Source of the DNA: Dehalococcoidia bacterium | GTDB taxonomy: Bacteria > Chloroflexota > Dehalococcoidia > UBA2979 | Reading direction: 5' to 3' | NCBI GenBank assembly: GCA_023228825.1 | Contig: JALOAL010000014.1 | Location: 1 to 64,000 of the forward strand | Length of the DNA stretch: 64,000 nucleotides | Part shown: piece by piece, positions 50,201-59,600 of the stretch | Position numbering within the stretch: position 1 is the first letter of the stretch | Layout: every line of letters starts with the position of its first letter | The notes under the pieces: generated by a model | The model's database searches: none | Seen by the model: the letters and a program-made list of their open reading frames with translations, nothing else | What the model was told of the DNA's origin: nothing | Program-made: the position numbers and the translations under genes

Positions 50201-50884
50201 CAGCGCAATGCGCGTGAGGCGCGGCTCCACGCGCTCGATGGAGCCAAGGACGTCCAGGGGTGTGAAGCGGTGGGTGAGCGAGGAGAGTTTCAGCGACAGT
50301 TGCAACGCCGGTAGCCCTCCGGGCGTGACCTCGTGCGCGAGCGGGTGGCCCGCGAGGTCGGAGATCAACCGCAGGTACCGGTCGACATAGGCTTCGGCCT
50401 CCGCCTCGCTCAGCACCGCCTCGCCGAGCAGGTCGAAGGAGGGGTAGCGGCCGCGCTCCACCAGGTCGCTCGCCAGGCGGAGCGTTGCGCGCTCGTCCGG
50501 GCTGACGATGAAGCGCGAGGCGAAGAAGGTGACGGAGCGGCGCACGGCCTGCTGCACCGCCAGCGACGGCACCTTCTGGTCGCGGCCCAGGCGCAACATC
50601 CAGCGCAACGCGCGGGGGACGCCGTCCAGGTCGCCGCGGAAGTACTCACCCAGCAGGCGGTGCAGTTCTTCGGCATCGCCGGAGGCCTCGACCGCCGCGA
50701 ACACGTCGACGAAGCGCAGCATGCGCGTGCGGAACGCGTCGTCCTTCAGGGCGTCGGTCAGTAGCCAGTCCTGCAGGCGCCCTGCCGCGCGAGGCCGGTG
50801 CCCCTCGATGTGGTCGAGGAGGTCCCGACCGATCGCACGCGTGCGGGCTTCGATGCTGGCGTCCACGGCTACCTCCACCCCCAC
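47270..50884 (-). CDS. putA: Bifunctional proline dehydrogenase / glutamate-semialdehyde dehydrogenase
   Basis: A protein of about 1204 residues that oxidises proline to glutamate. The FAD-dependent proline dehydrogenase barrel occupies about 115-450 (LQLSLKLSSLTHRF, VRLVKGAYWDYE, VASHNPRAHAL). The NAD-dependent aldehyde dehydrogenase occupies about 515-990: IPPWNFSLAIPTGM, FTGSRGVGTWM, AEMGGKNPALVF (Glu) and HANQKCSAVSR (nucleophile Cys). The last 190 residues are the extra ALDH-like domain of type B PutA. There is no ribbon-helix-helix domain, so it is not its own repressor. GTG 50884 and GTG 50866 both have GGAGG; the first is chosen. The adjacent TetR gene may control it. Confidence 0.93.
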   Translation of the reverse strand: MGVEVAVDASIEARTRAIGRDLLDHIEGHRPRAAGRLQDWLLTDALKDDAFRTRMLRFVDVFAAVEASGDAEELHRLLGEYFRGDLDGVPRALRWMLRLGRDQKVPSLAVQQAVRRSVTFFASRFIVSPDERATLRLASDLVERGRYPSFDLLGEAVLSEAEAEAYVDRYLRLISDLAGHPLAHEVTPGGLPALQLSLKLSSLTHRFTPLDVLGSIERVEPRLTRIALAAREAGVGVCVDAEQYEVRDVVWGAFRRVFAPDGTPDGTQGAERTEAARGPLATWDGAGIVVQGYLRDADTHLDEVVEAARARGVPFQVRLVKGAYWDYETIHAAANRWAPPVFQEKAGTDRMYESLLVRLVDAAGLVHPAVASHNPRAHALAEALAESRGLAPGAVEHQTLHRTLDALSDALAERGWSAREYVPVGDLIPGMAYLVRRILENSSQSGFLTSARTGEDLEAALAPPAQTPDPVEVPPDGTPFERAPAARWFDSTFRADFQAALAAAQAEPPVRHPLPEEIPGDTWVTVMAPSHPDGPPLGEVQHASPQGMRIAVDRAQAAQRAWGALAVGERAAALRRAADLLHADGHRIAAAVVREGGRDRAGAWAEVEEAVDFLRLYAQAAESLWAEHHEVIAPHGVVAVIPPWNFSLAIPTGMAAAALVCGNSVVLKPAEHTPLIALRLADVLHQAGVPRDVMQCVPGKGSSAGSVLVEDARVGMVSFTGSRGVGTWMHEAVAQTPSPDGRPRALVAEMGGKNPALVFGDADIDEAVDGVLRSAFEHANQKCSAVSRVLVQRSVYPHFRDRLVEAARSWRVGPAEDSRTAINPVIAPEAAHRLAEAADRAREEGRVLLDAFGPVPGTLLHGPLIVEIESAAALTAQTATEELFGPILALIPFDDAADAYRVANGTGYGLTAGLFSRSPSRIEEAARCIEAGHLYVNRTTTAARPGIEPFGGMHFSGTGPKVGHRDYLWAFVRRTDAPPVDEDVSPAPPPHPPARLEAVEPWDVPLHARIEAVRSAAARVPPALAESLLAAADAARRELGEAAETTQAAGQDTRMRYDLALGRGVLRATRADAAWWLAAAVLAGNAVTVVDSPALAETVDALHAAGVPRSALAITEGDSARFVHLAGGADIEFAACDGGPLRSLAQALGPTVPGQRSLKAMLSPIDGPQPGEPGFLRRFAWPRVTAIRTLRHGADLGLAVMRAP

Positions 50885-50970
50885 GACTCCACCTCCCACG
50901 ATACGCAGGACGGGACGCCTTCGCCGTGACGGAAGCATCACCGACGGGCGGTGGAGGGAGGGGCGCGGGG

Positions 50971-51525
50971 CTACGGGGCCGCTGGCCGCGCGCCCGCCAC
51001 CAGCCGGAGGATCGTGCTCATCGAACGCTCGAGCGTGTCCGACTCCGCCGCGAAGCACGAGGCCTCTGTCACCGCGCCGAAGACGAGACGCGCGTGCGTC
51101 ATGTCCAGCGCCACGCCCAGTCCGCGCAGTTCCTGCTCCAGCCGTCCGAGCGTGATCTCGCGTCGCAGTTCGCGGGCGCGGGTGCGGCCCAGCGCGACGG
51201 TGACGTCGAGCAAGGCGATGCGCCGCACGCCCGGGGCGAGCAGCCCGGCGCTGTAGGCGGCCAGCGCCGCCTCCAGGCGGTTGCCCTCGGCGCGGCGGTA
51301 CGCCTCGACCGCAGCATCGCAGAGACGGCGCTCCGTGCGGACGTAGACCGCCTCGAACAGTGCGCGTTTACTCCGGAAGTGGTGGTAGAGGGCGCCGCGG
51401 GAGACCCCCGCTGTCGCGGCGACGGACTCCAGCGCCGCCTCGCCAAAACCGAGGCGTCCGAACTCCTCCTCGGCGGCGTGCAGGATGGCCGCGCACGTCG
51501 TGGCTCGGCGGTCTTGCTGACGCAC
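50971..51525 (-). CDS. TetR-family transcriptional regulator
   Basis: A 184-residue repressor. The N-terminal helix-turn-helix shows AILHAAEEEFGRLGFGEAALESVAATAGVSRGALYHHFRSKRALFEA, the TetR signature; the ligand-binding C-domain shows no recognisable specificity. GTG 51525 has GGGAGG 5 bases upstream; the longer frame is in promoter sequence. It lies 86 bp upstream of putA on the same strand and is divergent from the XRE gene, so it probably regulates itself, putA, the XRE gene, or several of them. Confidence 0.9.
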   Translation of the reverse strand: MRQQDRRATTCAAILHAAEEEFGRLGFGEAALESVAATAGVSRGALYHHFRSKRALFEAVYVRTERRLCDAAVEAYRRAEGNRLEAALAAYSAGLLAPGVRRIALLDVTVALGRTRARELRREITLGRLEQELRGLGVALDMTHARLVFGAVTEASCFAAESDTLERSMSTILRLVAGARPAAP

Positions 51526-51594
51526 GGGGCCTCCCTCGCTTGCCGCCGTGCTCCGTCGTGTACAACGGGTGGCGTGGAACCTATAGTGGCACAC

Positions 51595-51617
51595 ACAATG
51601 TTATGCGTAGGGATTGT
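51595..51617. promoter_or_regulatory. Inverted repeat in the TetR/XRE divergent region
   Basis: ACAAT (51595-51599) and ATTGT (51613-51617) face each other across 13 bp in a locally AT-rich stretch between the divergent TetR and XRE genes. It is a candidate operator for either regulator. Confidence 0.4.
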
Positions 51618-51692
51618 AATCATGACGCAGCCGCCCGTGGGCCACGGCCGAAGGGCCAGGCGTGCCGGGCTTCAGCGCGGGAGGAGGCGGGG

Positions 51693-51932
51693 ATGACGCT
51701 CCAGGTCTGGCGGGTGCGCGAGTCGCTCCCGAGCGAGGTCGGCGGACGCATCCGGCGCGCGCGACTGGCCCAGGGGCTGACGCAGGCGGTGCTGGCGCGT
51801 CGCATCGGCATCACGCAGGCGGCGCTCTCCAACTACGAGGTGGGGAAGCGGGACGTGCCGCTCTCCACGTTCACCGCGCTGGCGTTCGCCCTGGACCTGA
51901 CCGCCTCCGACCTGCTGCCGCCCGTGGCCTAA
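51693..51932 (+). CDS. XRE-family helix-turn-helix protein
   Basis: A 79-residue single-domain DNA-binding protein. The HTH reads GRIRRARLAQGLTQAVLARRIGITQAALSNYEVGKRDVPLSTFTALAFALDL, a complete Cro/CI fold with little else. GGAGGAGG lies just before ATG 51693. Without a sensor domain it probably acts through oligomerisation or a partner. Divergent from TetR. Confidence 0.9.
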   Translation: MTLQVWRVRESLPSEVGGRIRRARLAQGLTQAVLARRIGITQAALSNYEVGKRDVPLSTFTALAFALDLTASDLLPPVA

Positions 51933-53575
<1,643 letters not shown>

Positions 53576-53581
53576 CCCCAC

Positions 53582-53596
53582 GCGTCCGGAGGACGC
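53582..53596 (+). terminator. Short hairpin after gdhA
   Basis: GCGTCC-GGA-GGACGC, a 6-bp GC-rich stem 7 bp beyond the gdhA stop. Weak as a terminator because no T run follows. Confidence 0.35.
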
Positions 53597-53609
53597 ACGG
53601 CTCCCCACG

Positions 53610-53630
53610 GATATGACGTCATGACATATC
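53610..53630. promoter_or_regulatory. GATATG-N9-CATATC inverted repeat
   Basis: A 6-bp perfect inverted repeat (53610-53615 and 53625-53630) in an AT-rich island, with the palindrome TGACGTCA (53614-53621) inside. It lies about 70 bp before the lipoprotein gene, so it is a candidate operator. Confidence 0.45.
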
Positions 53631-53700
53631 ACGTGGGTGTTGATACATTCGCACGGCAACCGCACAGGGGCCTCTTCACGAGGCGCTCCGAGGAGACCGG

Positions 53701-54357
53701 GTGCCGGCCGTCGTCGCATCGCGCCGCCTCTTTGTCCTCGCCCTGGGCGCCTCGCTCGCGCTGGCCGTGCTGGCGTGCGGGTTCGAGGACACCCCGGACG
53801 AGCCCACCGCCGCGCCAGGCCTTGAGTCCTTCCGCTATCGCCTGACGGTGTCGCTCGAAGAGAGCGACCGTCCGTATCGCGTGGTGCAGCAGGGCGAGGT
53901 GGTGCTACCGGACCGCGAGCACGCCACGCTCGATATCGCGATCGGGCCGTGGCGGCACCAGGGCGAACGCCTCGCCATTGGCGACCGGGAGTGGCTGCGT
54001 GGCGACCTGCCGTGGTTCGACCTTGCCGCCTCGCCGTTGTCGTACCTCGGCGCGGAGGGTGGCGGCTTCTCCCTGGACGCGCTGGACGGACTGCCGGCCA
54101 TCGAGGAAACGGTCGACGGTGTGGCCACCCGCCGCTATGAACTCGACGCGGCCGCCCTGCAGGCGCTGGTGGGCGGGGACGCCTCGCTCGTCGTCAGCCG
54201 CGAGGGCGCCCTGAGCGCCCGCGTGTGGGTGGACCCCGGTCGGGGTGCGCCCGTGGCGGTGGAACTGCGGGGCGCGAGCGACGAGGGCCACGCGCTCCGC
54301 TTGCGGCTGGAGGTCTACGACGTCAACGACCCGGGCATCAGCATCGAGGAGCCCTGA
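53701..54357 (+). CDS. Lipoprotein, LppX/LprG-like
   Basis: A 218-residue lipoprotein. The signal and lipobox read FVLALGASLALAVLACGFED, with lipidation at Cys 26. The mature part is beta-rich (FRYRLTVSLEES, VVLPDREHATLDIAI, RREYEL-like strands, ALSARVWVDPGRGAPVAVEL), similar to the half-barrel LppX/LolA-like fold that carries lipids or is used for surface attachment. GTG 53701 has GAGGAGA upstream. It is coupled to the next exported protein (stop to start within 4 bp). Confidence 0.82.
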   Translation: MPAVVASRRLFVLALGASLALAVLACGFEDTPDEPTAAPGLESFRYRLTVSLEESDRPYRVVQQGEVVLPDREHATLDIAIGPWRHQGERLAIGDREWLRGDLPWFDLAASPLSYLGAEGGGFSLDALDGLPAIEETVDGVATRRYELDAAALQALVGGDASLVVSREGALSARVWVDPGRGAPVAVELRGASDEGHALRLRLEVYDVNDPGISIEEP

Positions 54358-54358
54358 C

Positions 54359-55000
54359 GTGAGGAACCGCCCGCTACGCGCTGTAGCCAGCCGCGCCAGC
54401 CGCACCGGCCGCGGCAGTCGCGTCGGTAGCCCTCGGTTGGTGCTGCTCGTGGCGCTCGTGGCCACCTCGGTGCTGGCGTACGACGCGGGTGGCGCCACGC
54501 CTGCCGGGGCGCAAACGCCCGAGTCCACGCCGCCGGCGGGGACGCGCTGCGCCGTGGCGCCGGACACGGTCATTCCCTGCGACGATCCCGGCATCACCGA
54601 CGCCCACGCACCGAACTGCCCGGTGCGCCACTACCACGGCGTGCTCGCCGGTGTGGCCGACCCGGAGCCGCGAGGCTGCGGCCACGGCGAGGTGGTGAGC
54701 CTGGCGCCGGAGGAGGAGCCCTGGTTCTGGGAGCGCATCAACTGGAGCGCGTTTTTCGACTGGTTCGACGTGGGCGTGCAGGGCGCCACCACCGGACAGT
54801 CGCCCAAGTCCATCTATGACTCCGTCACCATCGTGGAGGACGCCGCCCCCTCGATCGCCGAGAGCGTGGAGACCGCAGAGGAATACTTCGAGGTCTACCC
54901 GGACGCCCCGGACCGCGCCCGATACACCCTGAGCCGCGAGGATCCAGAGGGCGAGGGCAAGAGTTGGCTCTACCGCTGGTTCTGGGGCCTCTTCGAGTAA
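54359..55000 (+). CDS. Exported protein of unknown function
   Basis: A 213-residue secreted protein. A long basic head precedes a signal helix (LVLLVALVATSVLAYDAGGA). The mature part has several Cys (RCAVAPDTVIPC, NCPVRHYHGV, GCGHGEVV), which may form disulfides, and ends in an aromatic stretch (WLYRWFWGLFE). GTG 54359 has GAGGAG 7 bases upstream inside the end of the lipoprotein gene. No family recognised; made together with the lipoprotein. Confidence 0.75.
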   Translation: MRNRPLRAVASRASRTGRGSRVGSPRLVLLVALVATSVLAYDAGGATPAGAQTPESTPPAGTRCAVAPDTVIPCDDPGITDAHAPNCPVRHYHGVLAGVADPEPRGCGHGEVVSLAPEEEPWFWERINWSAFFDWFDVGVQGATTGQSPKSIYDSVTIVEDAAPSIAESVETAEEYFEVYPDAPDRARYTLSREDPEGEGKSWLYRWFWGLFE

Positions 55001-55079
55001 CCCGTCGCCCGTCGCCATCCCTCGTACCGAGGCTGCCGGCGACCCGCTTGGCTTGCACGCCAGGGGCGATGATACAGAC

Positions 55080-55106
55080 GTAACGGCCGATGAATGGGGC
55101 CGTTAC
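55080..55106. promoter_or_regulatory. 9-bp perfect inverted repeat upstream of an acyl-CoA dehydrogenase gene
   Basis: GTAACGGCC and GGCCGTTAC flank a 9-base spacer, 68 bp before the acyl-CoA dehydrogenase start and 80 bp after the previous stop. Its position and symmetric, non-T-rich form suit an operator for a TetR-type fatty-acid regulator. A terminator of the upstream gene is the other option. Confidence 0.5.
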
Positions 55107-55173
55107 CAGATTCGAATGGGGCCGGAGGCGTCCACGCACTAGCCTGCTACGAGTACCCCGAAGGAGTCTGCGT

Positions 55174-56361
55174 ATGGACTGGGAAGACTCGCAGGAGCAG
55201 GCGGCGTTTCGCGCGGAGGTCCGCCAGGTCATCCAGGAGCATCTGCCGGATCGCTATCGCTCCGCAGACGGCGCGGGCGAACGCGCATGGGAGTTCGACC
55301 GCAAGTCCGACGATCCCGAAGCGCGCGAGGCGGCGGACTCGTGGCTGCGCACGCTGAGCGAACGTCGATGGGTGGCCCCGCAATGGCCGTACGAGTACGG
55401 CGGCGCCGGGCTCACGCCCATGGAGCAGTTCGTCCTGAACCAGGAATTGGCGCGCGTTGGTGCGCCGCACGTGGGCGGGTCCGGCGTGGGCCTGCTGGGC
55501 CCCACGCTGATCGTGCACGGCACGGATGAGCAGAAGGCGCGCTACCTGCCCCCGATCCTGAAGGGCGAGGTGGCCTGGGCGCAGGGGTACTCGGAGCCGG
55601 GCGCCGGCTCGGACCTCGCCTCGCTGCAGACGCGCGCCGAGCGTGACGGCGACACGTACGTGATCAACGGGCAGAAGATCTGGACCTCCGGCGCCCATGC
55701 TGCGGACGCCCTCTTCCTGCTCGCCCGCACGGATCCGGAGGCGCCCAAGCACCGAGGCATCTCTTTCCTGCTGGTGGAGGACATCCGCCAGCCGGGCATC
55801 AGCATCCGGCCGCTCATCGACATGGGCGACCACCACTACTTCAACGAGACGTTCCTGGAGGACGTGCGCGTCCCGATCAGCAACCGCGTGGGCGAGGAGA
55901 ACCGCGGCTGGTACGTGGGCATGACCCTGCTGGACTTCGAGCGCTCCAACATTGGCGCGGCCGAGGGCGCCCGACGCGCCCTGGCGCGCCTGGTGCGGGA
56001 CGCGCATTCCACGGGACGGCCGCTGCCGCCGGTGGCGCGGCTGGCGATCGCGGAGCGCTACGTGGAGAGCCAGGTGATGTTCCAGTTCTCCCTGCGCATC
56101 ATCTCGATGCAGAACCGCGGCTTGATCCCGAACCACGAGGCCTCCGTGGCCAAGTTGTTCGCCTCCGAGATGTCGCAGCGCATCTCGCTCACGGCCACGC
56201 GCGCCTTCGGGCTGCACGCCCAGCGCTGGGCGGACGGCACCGCCGCCGGACGTGCCACTGACTCCTACATCCGCTCCGTGCCGGCCACTATCCGAGGCGG
56301 CACGTCAGAGGTGCAGCGCAACGTGATCGCCACGCGCGGCCTCGGCCTGCCTCGGGGCTGA
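55174..56361 (+). CDS. Acyl-CoA dehydrogenase
   Basis: A 395-residue FAD enzyme that makes the 2,3 double bond in acyl-CoA. Landmarks: WVAPQWPYEYGGAGLTPMEQ, AQGYSEPGAGSDLASLQTRA, INGQKIWTSGAHAADALFLLART, and the C-terminal VPATIRGGTSEVQRNVIATRGLGLP. It is closely related to the second copy at 60842-62008. ATG 55174 has AAGGAG upstream; the earlier in-frame start overlaps an inverted repeat. The usual catalytic Glu of short-chain enzymes is not obvious, as in the large-family members acting on branched or cyclic acyl-CoAs. Confidence 0.95.
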   Translation: MDWEDSQEQAAFRAEVRQVIQEHLPDRYRSADGAGERAWEFDRKSDDPEAREAADSWLRTLSERRWVAPQWPYEYGGAGLTPMEQFVLNQELARVGAPHVGGSGVGLLGPTLIVHGTDEQKARYLPPILKGEVAWAQGYSEPGAGSDLASLQTRAERDGDTYVINGQKIWTSGAHAADALFLLARTDPEAPKHRGISFLLVEDIRQPGISIRPLIDMGDHHYFNETFLEDVRVPISNRVGEENRGWYVGMTLLDFERSNIGAAEGARRALARLVRDAHSTGRPLPPVARLAIAERYVESQVMFQFSLRIISMQNRGLIPNHEASVAKLFASEMSQRISLTATRAFGLHAQRWADGTAAGRATDSYIRSVPATIRGGTSEVQRNVIATRGLGLPRG

Positions 56362-56414
56362 GCCAGTCTCGGGGCGCGGGGAGGCGTGCGGGCTCGCCGG
56401 GGGCGGGACGCCAA

Positions 56415-56445
56415 AGAGGGTGGGTGGCATTGCCACCCACCCTCT
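56415..56445. terminator. Bidirectional terminator hairpin
   Basis: AGAGGGTGGGTGGCA, one T, then TGCCACCCACCCTCT: a 15-bp perfect palindrome between two convergent genes (stops at 56361 and 56468). It can stop transcription in both directions. Confidence 0.85.
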
Positions 56446-56467
56446 GTACGCGCTCGAGGCTGCGGGC

Positions 56468-58216
56468 TCAGGACAGCAGCGAGCGGTACGGCAGCAGTTC
56501 GGTGCCGGCGCCATAGCCCCGCGTCTGGCGGATGCCACGCACCTGCGGCTGGAACGCAACGAATGTGGTGCCGGCGCCGTAGGACGTAGGCACGTAGAGC
56601 ATCTGGTCCGCGTTGATGCGCTGGATGTCCTTGACCATCTCCGACCGCTGCTCCGGATCCATCTCCGTGGACTGCGCCGTGGCCAGGTCCACCACCTCCT
56701 GGTTGCCCAGGCCGCCTCGGACGTAGGGCTGGCGGACGAAGAGTTTGGTGAGGTGCGGGCCGACCTCCGGGTAGGGGGTCATGGGACCGAAGGCGGCGCC
56801 GTCCAGGTTGCCCTGCGTGGTCTGGGTGATGTAGATGGCGTTGTAGTCCACCGGCTGCGGCTGCGCCTGGATGCCGGCTTCCGTGAGCATGTTGGCAATG
56901 GCCACCCCCACGCGCTCGTAGGTGGCGCCGTAGCGCTGGGATGCGTACGCCAGGGGCATCTGCGCGTTTTCCACGCCCATGGCGGACAGCAGCGCCGCCG
57001 ACTCCTGCAGGTTGTGCTGGAAGTACTGGGCGGACTCGCCGGCCTCGTCCGACTGTGGGTCCAGCCAGAAGCGAGGGCCGTAGCCGGCGGCGACCACGTT
57101 GTTCCAGCCGCTGAAGACGTCGATGCCGGCGTCCTGCAGTTCGCGGACGTTGTAGGACAGTTCCAGGATGCCGTCGCGGTCCAGCGCCATGGAGACGGCG
57201 CGGCGGAAGCGTTCGTCACGCCACGGGGCGTCCGGGTGCACCTCCGGGCCGGAGAAATAGATCAGGCCCAGGCCAATCGCGAGTTCGCTGCTCCACTGCA
57301 GGTCAGTCCCCTGCTGGCGGACGTTTAGCACGTCGTCCCCGGGGATGGTGAGTTGGTGCAGGTTGCCGGCCTGGAACTGCGCGAGTTGGTTCGCGTACTC
57401 CGGGATGATGCCCTGTTGCACGCCGTCCAGCAGTGGCAGGTCCTCCTCGTACCAGTCTGGGTTGCGGACGAAGTCGATCTGCGAGGAGGTGCGGTACTGC
57501 TGCATGATCCACGGCCCGCTGCCGATGGGCTGCGTCGCCGTGTCGAAGCCGCCGTCCGCCTCCCGAGGCAGGATCCACAGCAGGTTCGCGTCCGCGAGTT
57601 GCTCCAGGAAGGTGGGGGAGGGGGCGGTGAGGGTGAACTCCAGCGTATGGTCGTCCACGGCCTCCACGCCGGTGATGTTGGCCACCTCGCTGGCGGCCAG
57701 CGAGTCCGGCCCGGTGATCACGGACCAGGAATAGAGGACGTCGTCTGCGGTGACCTCGCGGCCGCTGACCGGGGCGATGTCATGGAACGTGACGCCTGGC
57801 TTCAGGGTCACCACCCAATGCTGGCCGTCCTCCGTCTCCGCGCTCTCCGCAAGATCCGGCACCGGGTCCGTCTCCGCCGAGGGCAGGCCGGGTTCCGTGC
57901 CGATCTTGTAGAGGCGGCTGTAGACGTAGGAGGCGAACCCTTTGGTGGCGAAGGACTGGTTGCGGTAAGGAGAGATTGTCGGCGGGTCGCCGGCGATGTG
58001 GTTCAGGTAAGTACCGCCGCGTTCGCCGCCACCGGTCGGCTCTGCGGTGCCGATGACCCCGCCATTGGTCGCGGTGGCGGTCGGCCCGCCATCGCCCTCA
58101 TCGGAGTCGCCGCAGCCGACGAGCGCCGCGCCCGCCAGGCCCGCGCCGACGAGGCCGGCTGTGCCGAGGAAGCGGCGGCGACTGCTGCGTCCTGACGCCA
58201 GAGTTCTCCAAGCCAC
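56468..58216 (-). CDS. ABC transporter substrate-binding lipoprotein (oligopeptide/dipeptide type)
   Basis: A 582-residue SBP family 5 protein. The export signal has both a twin-arginine motif (SSRRRFLGTAG) and a lipobox (AALVGCGDS), so it is anchored outside the membrane. The body shows WVVTLKPGVTFHD, the SBP5 hallmark, VTADDVLYSW, PIGSGPWIMQQY and DERFRRAVSMALDRDGI. No permease or ATPase genes are adjacent, so it would use a transporter elsewhere. GTG 58216 has GGAGGG 7 bases upstream; the longer frame is not needed. Confidence 0.92.
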   Translation of the reverse strand: MAWRTLASGRSSRRRFLGTAGLVGAGLAGAALVGCGDSDEGDGGPTATATNGGVIGTAEPTGGGERGGTYLNHIAGDPPTISPYRNQSFATKGFASYVYSRLYKIGTEPGLPSAETDPVPDLAESAETEDGQHWVVTLKPGVTFHDIAPVSGREVTADDVLYSWSVITGPDSLAASEVANITGVEAVDDHTLEFTLTAPSPTFLEQLADANLLWILPREADGGFDTATQPIGSGPWIMQQYRTSSQIDFVRNPDWYEEDLPLLDGVQQGIIPEYANQLAQFQAGNLHQLTIPGDDVLNVRQQGTDLQWSSELAIGLGLIYFSGPEVHPDAPWRDERFRRAVSMALDRDGILELSYNVRELQDAGIDVFSGWNNVVAAGYGPRFWLDPQSDEAGESAQYFQHNLQESAALLSAMGVENAQMPLAYASQRYGATYERVGVAIANMLTEAGIQAQPQPVDYNAIYITQTTQGNLDGAAFGPMTPYPEVGPHLTKLFVRQPYVRGGLGNQEVVDLATAQSTEMDPEQRSEMVKDIQRINADQMLYVPTSYGAGTTFVAFQPQVRGIRQTRGYGAGTELLPYRSLLS

Positions 58217-58607
58217 GATGTGTCCCTCCTGTATCGAGGCCACGCCATGCGCCGCCTCGGGCTCGGGTGGCCCTTGGGGGGCCATCCGAGCGCGTGATAG
58301 CCGGGTCTTGGCCCGGCACGGAAACCGTACGGCCCGGCCCGTCATTCGCCCATTCTCACGTGGTTAACGCATCATTCACGTGGCCTGAACGCCCACGCGT
58401 GCGCCGACCCAGCATCAGTACTGGGCCGCCTCCGGGCCGCCGCCGCTGGGTGCTGACCGGCGCACGGGACGCCTCGGACGTGGCTATCCTGTGCACCCCT
58501 GTTATTCGTGGTCAGGAATTGGCCACTGGAAGCAGGGGGCAGGTTGGTGGCGGGGGTACGTCACCAATTTCTGGCCGAGCCCCTACCACGTCTCGATAGG
58601 TGTGGAG
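58217..58607. promoter_or_regulatory. Divergent region between the binding protein and LysR genes
   Basis: There is no gene in 391 bp. CATTCTCACGTGG (58351-58363) and CATTCACGTGG (58373-58383) are near-direct repeats. Overlapping the second is TTCA-N7-TGAA (58375-58389), which fits the T-N11-A box of LysR regulators (58376-58388). This is the natural place for LysR to act on the divergent gene. Confidence 0.45.
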
Positions 58608-59600
58608 ATGCTGGACAACGTCACGCTGGTCCAACTCCGGACCTTCGCCACCGTGGCGCGGGTGCGTAACTTCACGCATGCCGCGGAGGTGCTGGGCTAT
58701 ACCCCTCCCGCCGTCCATCAGCAGATCGGCAAGTTGGAGCGCGCCCTGGGCGTGCTGTTGGTAAAGCGCGATCAGGTCCCCATGGAACTCACCCGTGAGG
58801 GCGAGGCGATGCTACCGGTGGTGGTCCGCGTGCTGGATGGGCTGGGCGAACTGGCGCAACTCTCGCGCTCGGTGCAGGAGGACGCGCGCGTGACCGTGGG
58901 GGGCGGACGCAGCACCGGCGTCTACGTGCTCCCTGCCATCCTGCAGCAGTACGCCCTGGTGGCGCCGGACGCGGAGGTCGACTATTCCGTGGCCAGCGCG
59001 GAGGAACTCGTCGAGCGTGTGCTCACGGGCGACCTAGACGTGGCCGTGTCGTCGCGCATCATCGGCCTGATCGACCGGCAGGAGGCGGCTCGCCGAGGGC
59101 TGAGGCTGGTGCCGTGGATGGCGATCCGCGGCGGTCTGTTCCGGCTGCCGGATTGGAAGACCGCCGGCCGCCCCGTCTCCGTCTTCGTGGCGCCGTATGC
59201 GGACCTGGCCTCGACGGAGCGAGGCCTACGTGAGCGCTTCCCGTTCCTGCAGGCGCACCAATGGCGCCTGGCCGCGCTGCCCAGCACGGACGCGGTGAAG
59301 AGTGCGCTCCTCAACGGGCTGGGCCTGGCGTTCGCCACCACGGACGCGTTCCGGGCAGAGGTGCGGACCGGCGCCGTGGTGCAGGAGCCCTCCGTGGGCC
59401 CCGACCGGTTCGAGTGGGCGTACCTGCTGCACCGGGACAACCGGCTGCTGAGCCTGGAGGCCCGGAGCCTGATTGCCTTCATCGCCTCCCGCCGCCATGA
59501 CTTCAGCACGCACGAGGCGCTCCCGCCGGCGCCGCGCAAGACGCCTACGCCCCGCAAGGCGACGGAGCCCCGGAAGGCAGCGGCTACCAGGCGTCCGTGA
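58608..59600 (+). CDS. LysR-family transcriptional regulator
   Basis: A 330-residue regulator. The N-terminal winged HTH is LVQLRTFATVARVRNFTHAAEVLGYTPPAVHQQIGKLERALGVLLVKR; the effector domain (about 90-300) contains VTVGGGRSTGVYVLPAIL and GLGLAFATTDA. The last 25 residues are a Lys/Pro/Ala/Thr-rich tail. ATG 58608 is the family-typical start; the ribosome site is weak. The gene end overlaps the convergent alcohol dehydrogenase by 17 bp. Confidence 0.92.
   Translation: MLDNVTLVQLRTFATVARVRNFTHAAEVLGYTPPAVHQQIGKLERALGVLLVKRDQVPMELTREGEAMLPVVVRVLDGLGELAQLSRSVQEDARVTVGGGRSTGVYVLPAILQQYALVAPDAEVDYSVASAEELVERVLTGDLDVAVSSRIIGLIDRQEAARRGLRLVPWMAIRGGLFRLPDWKTAGRPVSVFVAPYADLASTERGLRERFPFLQAHQWRLAALPSTDAVKSALLNGLGLAFATTDAFRAEVRTGAVVQEPSVGPDRFEWAYLLHRDNRLLSLEARSLIAFIASRRHDFSTHEALPPAPRKTPTPRKATEPRKAAATRRP

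Noticed and set aside
48830..50314. Long plus-strand open frame opposite putA
   Set aside because: Antisense to well-conserved PutA; composition typical of GC-driven open frames.
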